From Deltaproteobacteria bacterium (GTDB lineage Bacteria; Desulfobacterota; Desulfarculia; Adiutricales; Adiutricaceae), in NCBI GenBank assembly GCA_031279155.1, contig JAITJB010000051.1:1-12167 (forward strand): a stretch of 12,167 nucleotides of DNA, in the 5' to 3' direction. Positions within the stretch are counted from its first letter, which is position 1, and every line of letters begins with the position of its first letter. The notes beneath the pieces are model-generated. The model did not search any database and was not told the DNA's origin. It saw only the letters and a list, made by a program, of their open reading frames with translations. Below, piece by piece: positions 1 through 6,121 of the stretch. Made by a program: the position numbers and the translations under genes.

Positions 1-768
1 CATGAATATAAACAAGATCAGGGGATGGGCGTCGCGGATCATGTATTTTTTCCACAATCGCCAGATGAAACCTTTGATTAAGAGGCGGCTGATGGGCCAT
101 AAGACCTGGCGGGGTTTGAAGCCGCTGACCTCGCCGATGTTATAGACCGGCCTAATGGGCACGTCTCTGACCCGCATGTTTTCAATATTTAGCCTCACTA
201 AGATATCATTGGGTTGACCGTAGCGCTTGTACATCTTATCCCAATCAAGGGCTTTTAAAGCCCTCAAACTTATGACCGTGTAACCGGTCTGGGAGTCGGC
301 GATGTGCCAGTAGCCAGAGGCGATCTTGGTTAAAAATGACAAGATGGCATTGCCAAAAAACCTGATCTTGGGAATCAAATGGTAGGATTCCTCGTAGGCC
401 AGCCGGTTACCCTTGGCGTAGTCAACGCCCTCTTCGGCCACTAAATCGCACAGCGAGGGCAGATCGGCTGGATCCATCTGGCCGTCGCCGGCCATGACGG
501 CGGTCAAATCGATGTCGTGGTCACGGGCCCATTTGTAGCCCGTGGCAATGGCCCCGCCCACGCCCTGATTTTGAGCATGGGTCAAGAGGACCAGTTTGGG
601 CTGAAATTTCTGGAGTCTTTCTACTTCTTTGACTGTATTATCTTTGCTCTTGTCGTCTATAACAACTATATAATCGACAAAATCTGGCATAGTTAAAATA
701 ACAGTAGATATTAACTTTTCTTCGTTATAGGCCGGGACTACAACCGCGACTGTTTTTTCTTTATACAC
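1..768 (-). CDS. Family 2 glycosyltransferase, polyprenyl-phosphate sugar transferase type (3' end beyond window)
   Basis: The 256 visible residues form a GT-A glycosyltransferase domain of the DPM1/GtrB kind, which moves a sugar from a nucleotide donor to a polyprenyl phosphate at the inner membrane. Visible motifs are VVVPAYNEE (residues 9-17), DDKSKDNT (38-45), the metal-binding GDGQMDP (95-100) and DSQTGY (158-163). The last residues (HPLILFIFM) look like the start of a C-terminal membrane segment, which such proteins often carry, but the gene runs off the left edge. The start is a GTG with AAGGA seven bases upstream; no in-frame ATG lies between it and an upstream stop. It lies 53 bp downstream of the DnaJ-like gene on the same strand, so co-transcription is possible. 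The sugar and the lipid acceptor cannot be read from the sequence; an undecaprenyl-phosphate acceptor is likely in a bacterium. Confidence 0.87.
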   Translation of the reverse strand, partial: MYKEKTVAVVVPAYNEEKLISTVILTMPDFVDYIVVIDDKSKDNTVKEVERLQKFQPKLVLLTHAQNQGVGGAIATGYKWARDHDIDLTAVMAGDGQMDPADLPSLCDLVAEEGVDYAKGNRLAYEESYHLIPKIRFFGNAILSFLTKIASGYWHIADSQTGYTVISLRALKALDWDKMYKRYGQPNDILVRLNIENMRVRDVPIRPVYNIGEVSGFKPRQVLWPISRLLIKGFIWRLWKKYMIRDAHPLILFIFM

Positions 769-821
769 TAAAAAATCCTTTAATATAACTTAGTTAGGTT
801 TTCTGGTGAATAAAAAGGCCT

Positions 822-1697
822 TTATACCGACTCTTTGAGGGCGATCAAAAGATCGCCTCGCCGACCGTCCGGCCCGGGAACGCCGTGGCCAGCCGCTTTG
901 AGGCGCTGACCGTGGTGGGAGCCGGGCGGGACGGTTAGCCGTAGTTTCGTTCCGTCTAAGGTGGGCACCACGGGCCGGCAACCAGAGGCCAGTTCGGCTT
1001 TGGTTAAAGTTACGTAAGTGACTAGGTCGTTTCCCTGGCGCCTGAAGGCTGGATCGGGGAGAACGGTTAAAGTCACGGCCAGATCGGTATTCTTTTGGCT
1101 AACCGTCTTAACCTTTTTGGGTACGATAAGCACCTGGCCGTGGCGGGCGCCAGGGGGGACGGTAACGGTTACCCGGACAGATCCGGCGCCGCTATTGTAG
1201 GCGGCGGTCTTGATGGCCCCGAAGACAGCCTCGCGCAAGCTCACAGCTAAGTTGATGCTAAAGGCTTGGGCGCTAGTTCTCGGGCGGCGGCCAGGTTTTT
1301 GGCCAAACTCGGAGAAAAAATCTTGGTAAGGGCCGGATTTGGTGGGCCGGCTTACGCCGTCGGCGATAATGGAAAAAAGCGTCTCTTTAACCGGGGGTAG
1401 CCCGAATTCCTTAAATAAGTCGCTTAAGTCAAAGCCCTGGAAGATGTCGCCAGGGGAGAATTCCCCAAAAAAGGCCTCCGGTCCCAACTGATCGTAGCGC
1501 TGGCGCTTGGCCGGATCGCCTAAGACGGCGTAGGCTTCGGCGATAGATTTAAAGCGCTCTTCGGCTACGGAAGAATCGGGGTTGCGGTCGGGATGCCATA
1601 AAACGGCCAGCTTGCGGTAAGCTTTCTTGATGCTCGCCTGGTCGGCATCGGGGGAGACCTGAAGCAGGCGATAATAATCTTTGCTAGCTGGCGGCAA
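822..1697 (-). CDS. DnaJ-family co-chaperone without zinc finger (type II / CbpA-like)
   Basis: A 291-residue J-domain protein that should stimulate the ATPase of a DnaK-type Hsp70 and deliver substrates to it in the cytoplasm. The J domain covers about residues 6-72, with the essential HPD at 35-37 and a KRQRYDQLG end at 64-72. A linker (about 73-140) holds several Phe and Gly residues but is not a long pure G/F tract. Two beta-barrel substrate-binding domains follow (about 144-212 and 214-291), the second with the family motif TVPPGSHHGQRL (255-266). The four CxxCxGxG zinc repeats of true DnaJ are absent. The start is a TTG preceded by AGGAG (1706-1710) at eight bases, and no better in-frame start is seen. 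Without dnaK or grpE nearby it is more likely an accessory co-chaperone than the main DnaJ. The family is clear; the specific partner is not. Confidence 0.92.
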   Translation of the reverse strand: MPPASKDYYRLLQVSPDADQASIKKAYRKLAVLWHPDRNPDSSVAEERFKSIAEAYAVLGDPAKRQRYDQLGPEAFFGEFSPGDIFQGFDLSDLFKEFGLPPVKETLFSIIADGVSRPTKSGPYQDFFSEFGQKPGRRPRTSAQAFSINLAVSLREAVFGAIKTAAYNSGAGSVRVTVTVPPGARHGQVLIVPKKVKTVSQKNTDLAVTLTVLPDPAFRRQGNDLVTYVTLTKAELASGCRPVVPTLDGTKLRLTVPPGSHHGQRLKAAGHGVPGPDGRRGDLLIALKESV

Positions 1698-1759
1698 TCG
1701 CGGGGCTCCTGTCAGCCGGGGCTTTAAGCCTCAGGCGCTGGCATTTGGTAGAGTTTTTG

Positions 1760-1848
1760 GTCTTAATGGGCGCAATAGTCACAATAGTCTTAATGGTTTG
1801 ACAGTCTTAATGGTCTTGTTGGTCTTGTTGGTCTTGTTGGTTTTCTTG
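1760..1848. repeat. Degenerate 9-bp tandem array overlapping the 3' end of the PH-domain gene
   Basis: Ten head-to-tail units, nine of 9 bp and one of 8 bp. Unit starts are 1760, 1769, 1778, 1787, 1796 (8 bp), 1804, 1813, 1822, 1831 and 1840. Two types dominate on the plus strand: GTCTTAATG (1760, 1787, 1804) and GTCTTGTTG (1813, 1822, 1831); the others are degenerate. Read on the minus strand, GTCTTGTTG codes for Gln-Gln-Asp while GTCTTAATG carries a TAA stop. The array therefore gives the PH-domain protein its QQDQQDQQDH tail and its stop codon, then continues about 47 bp beyond the gene. Confidence 0.9.
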
Positions 1849-2295
1849 CCAATGGCCGGGCTCGATAGACTCATGGGCCCTTTTGGCGGCCTCTGATAGG
1901 GCCCTTAGCTCATCGGCCAGTTTTTCGGCTTTTACTTGAGCTAAAATGGTTAGTCCCGCCTCGTCAGAACGAGATGAACTTAGGTAAATATGCCCGCAGC
2001 CAACGAGGTTCATCGATAGCGAGCGCATGACGACGGCCTGATCTAAGGATTTTAGGCTTATTTTTTCGGGGAGGCCTAAGCCCCACCAACTGTAAGCGGT
2101 CAATCTATCAGGGGTAAGCTCGTAGATTAAGCTACTACGGTGGATCAAAAGGGCCAAAAAGACCAGGCTCATACAGAGCCAGATCCAGAGCCTGCCGCTG
2201 GGATCGCGGCCGCTATAGATAATCAATGGCCCCATAATTAGGCCAGTAAAAAGGACCCAGCTACCTCGAATGGCTGGTCGGAAACGCCTGGTCAA
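1807..2295 (-). CDS. Small inner-membrane protein with bacterial PH-like domain
   Basis: A 162-residue protein with two predicted membrane segments near the N-terminus (about residues 12-28 and 35-51). A soluble domain at about 57-138 has the pattern of the bacterial PH (bPH/DUF304-like) fold: YELTPDRL (58-65), a run of strands, a conserved-looking VGCGHIYLSSS (98-108), and a closing helix (about 121-138). The last ten residues are Gln/Asp repeats encoded by the overlapping 9-bp array. The start is a TTG with an AGAGG-like site seven bases upstream; no ATG is available in frame. It is the first gene of a possible minus-strand run with the DnaJ-like and glycosyltransferase genes, though a 109-bp gap separates it from the former. 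Its role is unknown. The PH assignment rests on motif pattern only and is moderate. Confidence 0.68.
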   Translation of the reverse strand: MTRRFRPAIRGSWVLFTGLIMGPLIIYSGRDPSGRLWIWLCMSLVFLALLIHRSSLIYELTPDRLTAYSWWGLGLPEKISLKSLDQAVVMRSLSMNLVGCGHIYLSSSRSDEAGLTILAQVKAEKLADELRALSEAAKRAHESIEPGHWQENQQDQQDQQDH

Positions 2296-2574
2296 GTCAA
2301 AGCCTCTGGTGGTTAATATTTACCCAAATTTTAAGGGCCCTTTGAATTATTGAACGGCCTTAGGCTAAAATGCCCGTAAGCAGCCAAGCCTTGGGCTAGG
2401 CTCTCAGCCAAAGCCCTGAGCCAAAACTCTAAGTCAAGTAGCGCCTTTGGCGCGGAATTTGCATAAAAAATAAGGCCTGGGCCCTTGGCTCTTTTGGGGC
2501 TTAAGAGAACTTAGCTTTATAGCTTAAATCTATTGCCTCTAATTTAGGAAAGAAAGGCAGGAGGTCATCGAAAA

Positions 2575-3348
2575 ATGACCAACGCGAAAATTATATCATA
2601 TTTTATGCTTATGACGGGATTAACAGTCTTGGTGCTGGGCCTTGGTAGTTTTTTGACCGCCCAATCGGCTATAGCTCTAGAGACAGCCGGGACCAGGGCC
2701 CTGGTGGGAGATGTTCAGGTTAGTCTCATCGAGCCTGACGGGCTGGTCAGAGTCGATGGAATGTTTCCGGAGGCCGACGAATTTATCGAATCGCTTAAAG
2801 AGCGCTTTAAATTAAGAGTCTTAGCCGTTTACGCCGAACCCGACCAGTGGCGCGACTTTGTCTTGGGCATAGCCCAAAAAGAGCCGCGCCCAATTCCCAG
2901 GTTAGCAATCATCAGCGTGACCACAAGGATGGATGGCAAAAGCTACGATCAAAAGGCGGCCAAAAAGGAGAGGCGCAAACTAAATAACATGGTCAGCTTG
3001 GCCATTAACACCAGGCCTCTAACCGCCATTTTTAGTAACCGGGCCAACGCTAAACTCAGGGAAAAATTAGGTGTGGATCTGAAGTTTAAATACTTAGGTT
3101 TAGGAGAATTTGTGGGTAAATTTGACGAAAACGACCAAAGCGTATCTTACTCGGTCTTAGCCTCCTTAAGCCTCTACGGCCGTCAGAGCGACAATTTCGT
3201 GACGGCCACGGCCCTTAGGGTCGGCGATAAGTTTGTCTACCTGGCTTGGATAGATCCTGACCGCAGCCGGGAGGGCATAAGCCTGACTAAGGCCAAAACC
3301 CTAGATTGGGTCAGGCAGATGAACCGTCAAAACACCCCGGGAGCCTAA
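2575..3348 (+). CDS. Exported protein of unknown function
   Basis: I do not recognise this 257-residue protein. The N-terminus has a Lys at residue 5, a hydrophobic stretch (about 8-30) and an SAIA sequence (31-34) that could be a signal-peptidase I site, so it is probably periplasmic; retention as a membrane anchor is possible. The mature part is mixed alpha/beta in appearance, with a strongly basic patch (KAAKKERRKLNN, about 127-138) and no lipobox, metal site or repeated motif. A strong ribosome site, AGGAGGT, lies nine bases before the ATG. The gene stands alone on the plus strand and converges on the aspartate kinase gene with only 4 bp between stop codons and no visible terminator. The 279-bp stretch upstream has a short hairpin (GCGCC-TTT-GGCGC, 2441-2453) without a T tract and no promoter I would defend. 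Confidence 0.8.
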   Translation: MTNAKIISYFMLMTGLTVLVLGLGSFLTAQSAIALETAGTRALVGDVQVSLIEPDGLVRVDGMFPEADEFIESLKERFKLRVLAVYAEPDQWRDFVLGIAQKEPRPIPRLAIISVTTRMDGKSYDQKAAKKERRKLNNMVSLAINTRPLTAIFSNRANAKLREKLGVDLKFKYLGLGEFVGKFDENDQSVSYSVLASLSLYGRQSDNFVTATALRVGDKFVYLAWIDPDRSREGISLTKAKTLDWVRQMNRQNTPGA

Positions 3349-3352
3349 TAAA

Positions 3353-4594
3353 TTAAGGCTTATCGAGCTCAAAAGCGTCGTGGAGGGCCCTTACGGCCAA
3401 TTCGGCATACTTTCTTTCGATAATGCAGCTGATCTTTATTTCCGAGGTCGAGATCATGGAAATATTGATGCTCTCTTTAGCTAAGGTCGAAAACATCACT
3501 GTGGCCACTCCGGCGTGATTGCGCATGCCAACGCCCACGATAGAGACCTTAGCGATGTTGTCGTCGCCTAAGACCTTTTCGGCCCCGATCTCGCGGGCAG
3601 TTTCTTCCATTAATTCCATGGTCTTGGGATAGTCGGCGGCTGGAACGGTGAACGAGAAATCGGTCCACTGAGTGATCCCATTGTCGGGCTTTTTGGCCAC
3701 AGATTGGTTTTGGATGATCATGTCGACCACAATGCCGGCCTTAGATATAAGGCTTAGGATGCGGGCGGCCACCCCGGGTTTGTCGGGCACCTTCTGTAAG
3801 GTGATCCGAGCCTCGTTAACGGAACAGGTCACACCTCTGACCGGCGTCTTTTCCATGTCGGAATCCTCTTCGACGATATAGGTTCCAGCAGCCTGGGAAT
3901 GGGCGTGCCGAACGTGGATCTTAACCGCGTAGTTTAAGCCTAGCTCAACGCTCCGGATCTCCATGACTTTGGCGCCAAGGGAGGCGAGCTCTAGCATCTC
4001 CTCATAGCAGATCCGGTCGATTTTGCGGGCTTTTTCATGGATGTGGGGATCGGTGGTGTAGATGCCGTCGACATCGGTGTATATCTCGCAGACGTCGGCG
4101 CCTAAGGCCACAGCTAAGGCCACAGCCGTCGTGTCCGAGCCCCCTCGGCCCAAGGTCGTCAGATCGTTATGGCGATCGATCCCCTGAAATCCCGCCACCA
4201 CGGCGATGCGGCCTTTGGCCAGTTCGGTTCTGATCCTAGCGGGATCGACCTCTAGGATCCTAGCCCGACCATGGGCGTCGTCGGTTTTGATCCCGGCTTG
4301 AAAGCCCGTGAAGCTTTTGACCTTCTCGCCTAGGCTTTGGCAAGCCAGGGCAAAGAGGGCCACGGTTACCATCTCGCCGGTAGCCAGGAGGTTATCGGTT
4401 TCCCTAGGTTCCGGGGCCGGATGGAGGGCTTTGGCCATCTCAATGAGACGGTCGGTCTCGCCTTTCATGGCCGAAAGGACGACCACCACATCGTTACCCT
4501 CGTTTTTGGTAGCGATGGCTCTCTTGGCCACTTCGCGGATGAGTTCGATATTGGCTACGGAACTACCGCCATATTTTTGAATTATTTTGGCCAT
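3353..4594 (-). CDS. lysC: Aspartate kinase (monofunctional, two ACT domains)
   Basis: A 413-residue cytoplasmic enzyme that phosphorylates L-aspartate to 4-phospho-L-aspartate, the first step toward lysine, threonine, methionine and diaminopimelate. The amino-acid-kinase domain (about 1-245) shows KYGGSS (7-12), SAMKGETDRL (41-50), TGE (72-74), GFQGID (135-140), GRGGSDTTA (149-157) and DVDGIYTTDP (174-183). Two ACT domains follow (about 264-342 and 346-410), the usual site of feedback control by lysine and/or threonine. Length and layout match the monofunctional class, and no homoserine dehydrogenase is fused. The ATG start lies 5 bp after the tsaE stop codon, so the two genes are almost certainly one operon driven from the promoter at 5206-5235. 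Which amino acid inhibits it cannot be told by eye. Confidence 0.96.
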   Translation of the reverse strand: MAKIIQKYGGSSVANIELIREVAKRAIATKNEGNDVVVVLSAMKGETDRLIEMAKALHPAPEPRETDNLLATGEMVTVALFALACQSLGEKVKSFTGFQAGIKTDDAHGRARILEVDPARIRTELAKGRIAVVAGFQGIDRHNDLTTLGRGGSDTTAVALAVALGADVCEIYTDVDGIYTTDPHIHEKARKIDRICYEEMLELASLGAKVMEIRSVELGLNYAVKIHVRHAHSQAAGTYIVEEDSDMEKTPVRGVTCSVNEARITLQKVPDKPGVAARILSLISKAGIVVDMIIQNQSVAKKPDNGITQWTDFSFTVPAADYPKTMELMEETAREIGAEKVLGDDNIAKVSIVGVGMRNHAGVATVMFSTLAKESINISMISTSEIKISCIIERKYAELAVRALHDAFELDKP

Positions 4595-4599
4595 AATCT

Positions 4600-5121
4600 T
4601 TACGGGGCGCTAAAGGCGTCAAGGGCGGTCCGCCAGAGATCCCAAGCCGGCGCCATTGAGCCCCGGGCTCTTAGCCATCGCCCGGACTGATTATAATCGA
4701 TTTCCAAATCCAACCTCTCTTCTGGCCAAAAATCGTCACTTAAGCGATCGGCCCACTCCACCAGGCAGAGGTCATTATCAAGACATTCCTCTAGCCCGGC
4801 CTCGTAAAATTCCTCTTTTGGCCTCTGGCCGAGACGATAAAGATCTATATGGTATATTGTCCTTAAGCCCTGGTAAATGTTGACCAGGGTAAAAGATGGG
4901 CTCACAACCTGAAAATCTTCTACGCCCAAGGCCTTGGCCAGCCCCTGGCACAAGGTGGTTTTGCCTGCGCCCAACGGGCCTGTCATGGTGACTATTTGAC
5001 TTTTCGGGGCCGTAGGGTTTAAGTTTTGGTTTAAGGCCTGGCCAATAGCCTGGCCAGCGGCCATGGTTTGGCTGTGATCAGGCAGATATATTTCCCCTGG
5101 AAAGTAAGCGGCGCTCACCAT
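4600..5121 (-). CDS. tsaE: tRNA t6A37 threonylcarbamoyltransferase complex ATPase TsaE
   Basis: A 173-residue P-loop ATPase that works with TsaD and TsaB to place the threonylcarbamoyl group on A37 of ANN-decoding tRNAs. The Walker A motif is GPLGAGKTT (48-56). Family landmarks follow: SPSFT (74-78), HIDLYRL (91-97), EFYEAGLEE (104-112) and LVEWADRL (120-127). The length is within the family's range, with a short N-terminal extension. The start is an ATG with GGAG five bases upstream; a GTG immediately after the ATG is an unlikely alternative. It is the promoter-proximal gene of a pair with aspartate kinase and is divergent from rlmE across 184 bp. tsaB and tsaD are not in the window. Confidence 0.94.
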   Translation of the reverse strand: MVSAAYFPGEIYLPDHSQTMAAGQAIGQALNQNLNPTAPKSQIVTMTGPLGAGKTTLCQGLAKALGVEDFQVVSPSFTLVNIYQGLRTIYHIDLYRLGQRPKEEFYEAGLEECLDNDLCLVEWADRLSDDFWPEERLDLEIDYNQSGRWLRARGSMAPAWDLWRTALDAFSAP

Positions 5122-5205
5122 CGTCTCCGCGTTCTAAAGGCTTTTAAACGAGGCATAGTAAGATATTCTCCCACGCCTTTAGGCTGGTGGGTAGCATGAG
5201 CCGAT

Positions 5206-5235
5206 ATTATGTCCTTTTTCTGTCTTTGAAGTCAA
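5206..5235 (-). promoter_or_regulatory. Sigma70-type promoter for tsaE-lysC
   Basis: On the minus strand, TTGACT (5235-5230) is separated by 18 bases from CATAAT (5211-5206). Each box matches the consensus at five of six positions. The expected transcript start near 5199 gives a leader of about 78 nt. That leader holds a modest hairpin (5171-5192, arms CCCAC/GTGGG with a GCC/GGC inner stem) that lacks a T tract, so attenuation is not indicated. Confidence 0.6.
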
Positions 5236-5305
5236 CGCCTAGCGGCGATTTTTATGATTTTTCTTTTTGGCCTTAATTTTTTTATTAGATTTATTGGGTA
5301 CAAGC

Positions 5306-5938
5306 TTGACTATAAAAGATAGACAGCGCTTAGATGACCACTATAGTCGCCTAGCCCGCAAGGAAGGTTATCCGGCTCGCTCAGTTTATAAGCTCGAAGA
5401 GTTTGACATGAAATACAAGCTCTTTAGGCCGGGCTTAAAGGTTTTAGACCTTGGCTGCGCCCCGGGCGGCTGGACCCTCTATGCGGCGGGTAAAGTGGGC
5501 CCAAGGGGCTTAGTTGTCGGGCTAGATCTAAATAAGCCCTCTTCTAGCGCCTTTCCAGAGCAGGTTAAGCTTTTTGAAAGCGATCTGCTGGCCATGGAGC
5601 CGGAGGTGATAGCTCCTTTTAAGCCTTTTGATCTAGTTTTATCGGACATGGCGCCTAAGACCACAGGCCGCAGCGAGGTCGATCAATCTAGGAGCCTAGA
5701 ATTGTGTCAAGCCGCTTGGCAGATAGCCAAAGATGCTCTTAAGCCAACGGGGGCCTTTTTATTTAAGGTTTTCCAAAGTCCCCAAGCCGATATTTTAGCC
5801 AAAAATTTAGCCCCGCTCTTTGGACGGCAGCTTTGGCTCAAACCCAAAGCCACCAGAAAGCAGAGCATGGAGATCTTTATTTTAAACCTTAAGTTTAAGG
5901 GCCATAGCCAAACAGGAAATAGCGAGAACAGACAATAA
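5306..5938 (+). CDS. rlmE: 23S rRNA (uridine-2552) 2'-O-methyltransferase RlmE (RrmJ/FtsJ)
   Basis: An SAM-dependent methyltransferase that 2'-O-methylates U2552 in the A loop of 23S rRNA late in 50S assembly. Numbered from the chosen start (210 residues), the SAM-binding motif is DLGCAPGGW (48-56). The K-D-K-E catalytic tetrad is complete: K29 (VYKL), D114 (LSDMAP), K154 (FKVFQ) and E189 (SMEIF). The start is uncertain. TTG at 5306, with a weak GGG site seven bases upstream, gives an N-terminus matching family length. TTG at 5267 would add 13 hydrophobic residues not expected in this cytosolic enzyme, and no in-frame ATG exists. The C-terminal tail beyond about residue 199 is encoded by a 16-bp tandem array that also supplies the stop codon. 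No ftsH neighbour is seen. Confidence 0.93.
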   Translation: MTIKDRQRLDDHYSRLARKEGYPARSVYKLEEFDMKYKLFRPGLKVLDLGCAPGGWTLYAAGKVGPRGLVVGLDLNKPSSSAFPEQVKLFESDLLAMEPEVIAPFKPFDLVLSDMAPKTTGRSEVDQSRSLELCQAAWQIAKDALKPTGAFLFKVFQSPQADILAKNLAPLFGRQLWLKPKATRKQSMEIFILNLKFKGHSQTGNSENRQ

Positions 5939-6007
5939 CCAAGACAGGAAATGGCCAAACAGACAATAGCCAAATCAGGCAATAACAAAGTCAGACAATA
6001 ACAAAGT
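5913..6007. repeat. 16-bp tandem array across the rlmE 3' end
   Basis: Six units start at 5913, 5929, 5945, 5960, 5976 and 5992, with lengths 16, 16, 15, 16, 16 and 16 bp. The consensus is near CAGRCAATARCCAAAN. Units alternate between CAGGAAAT/CAGGCAAT and CAGACAAT heads, hinting at a 32-bp higher-order unit. The first unit and a half encode the last residues of RlmE, and the TAA stop (5936-5938) is part of the CAATAA core of unit 2. Confidence 0.9.
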
Positions 6008-6011
6008 TGCT

Positions 6012-6063
6012 CCATAAAGTCGCGCCATAAATCCGAGCAATAAATCCGCGCCATAAGACAGCC
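6012..6063. repeat. 13-bp tandem array next to the rlmE terminator
   Basis: Four exactly phased 13-bp units start at 6012, 6025, 6038 and 6051: CCATAAAGTCGCG, CCATAAATCCGAG, CAATAAATCCGCG and CCATAAGACAGCC. The array begins 4 bp after the 16-bp array ends. Its last unit overlaps the first seven bases of the terminator stem. Confidence 0.85.
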
Positions 6064-6100
6064 GGAAGTCATATTTTATGATTTCCGGCTGTCAATTTTT
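6057..6100 (+). terminator. Intrinsic terminator downstream of rlmE
   Basis: A 16-bp stem (6057-6072 with 6078-6093) with a single G-U pair and a 5-base loop (ATTTT), followed by AATTTTT (6094-6100). It ends plus-strand transcription from rlmE. On the opposite strand the T tract after the stem is poor, so it may act only weakly for the converging dehydrogenase gene, whose stop codon is about 22 bp away. Confidence 0.88.
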
Positions 6101-6121
6101 CGGTTAAAAATCGTAAAAAAA

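Noticed and set aside
1018..1200. Plus-strand open frame inside the DnaJ-like gene
   Set aside because: It lies wholly within a well-supported minus-strand gene and its protein resembles no family; it is a shadow frame.
1760..1848. CRISPR or phase-variation tract
   Set aside because: Units are contiguous with no spacers, so it is not CRISPR. Most units are 9 bp, so gain or loss of whole units keeps frame and would not switch the gene on or off.
1681..1896. Plus-strand frame with a LMVLLVLLVLLVFL run that looks like a membrane protein
   Set aside because: The hydrophobic run is the 9-bp repeat array read on the opposite strand, with no ribosome site; it is an artefact of the repeat.
2441..2453. 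GCGCC-TTT-GGCGC hairpin as a terminator
   Set aside because: The stem is only five pairs with a three-base loop and no T tract follows on either strand.
5707..6072. Minus-strand frame of 121 residues opposite rlmE
   Set aside because: Half of it is antisense to rlmE and the rest is antisense to the tandem arrays; its Cys/Leu-rich composition follows from those.
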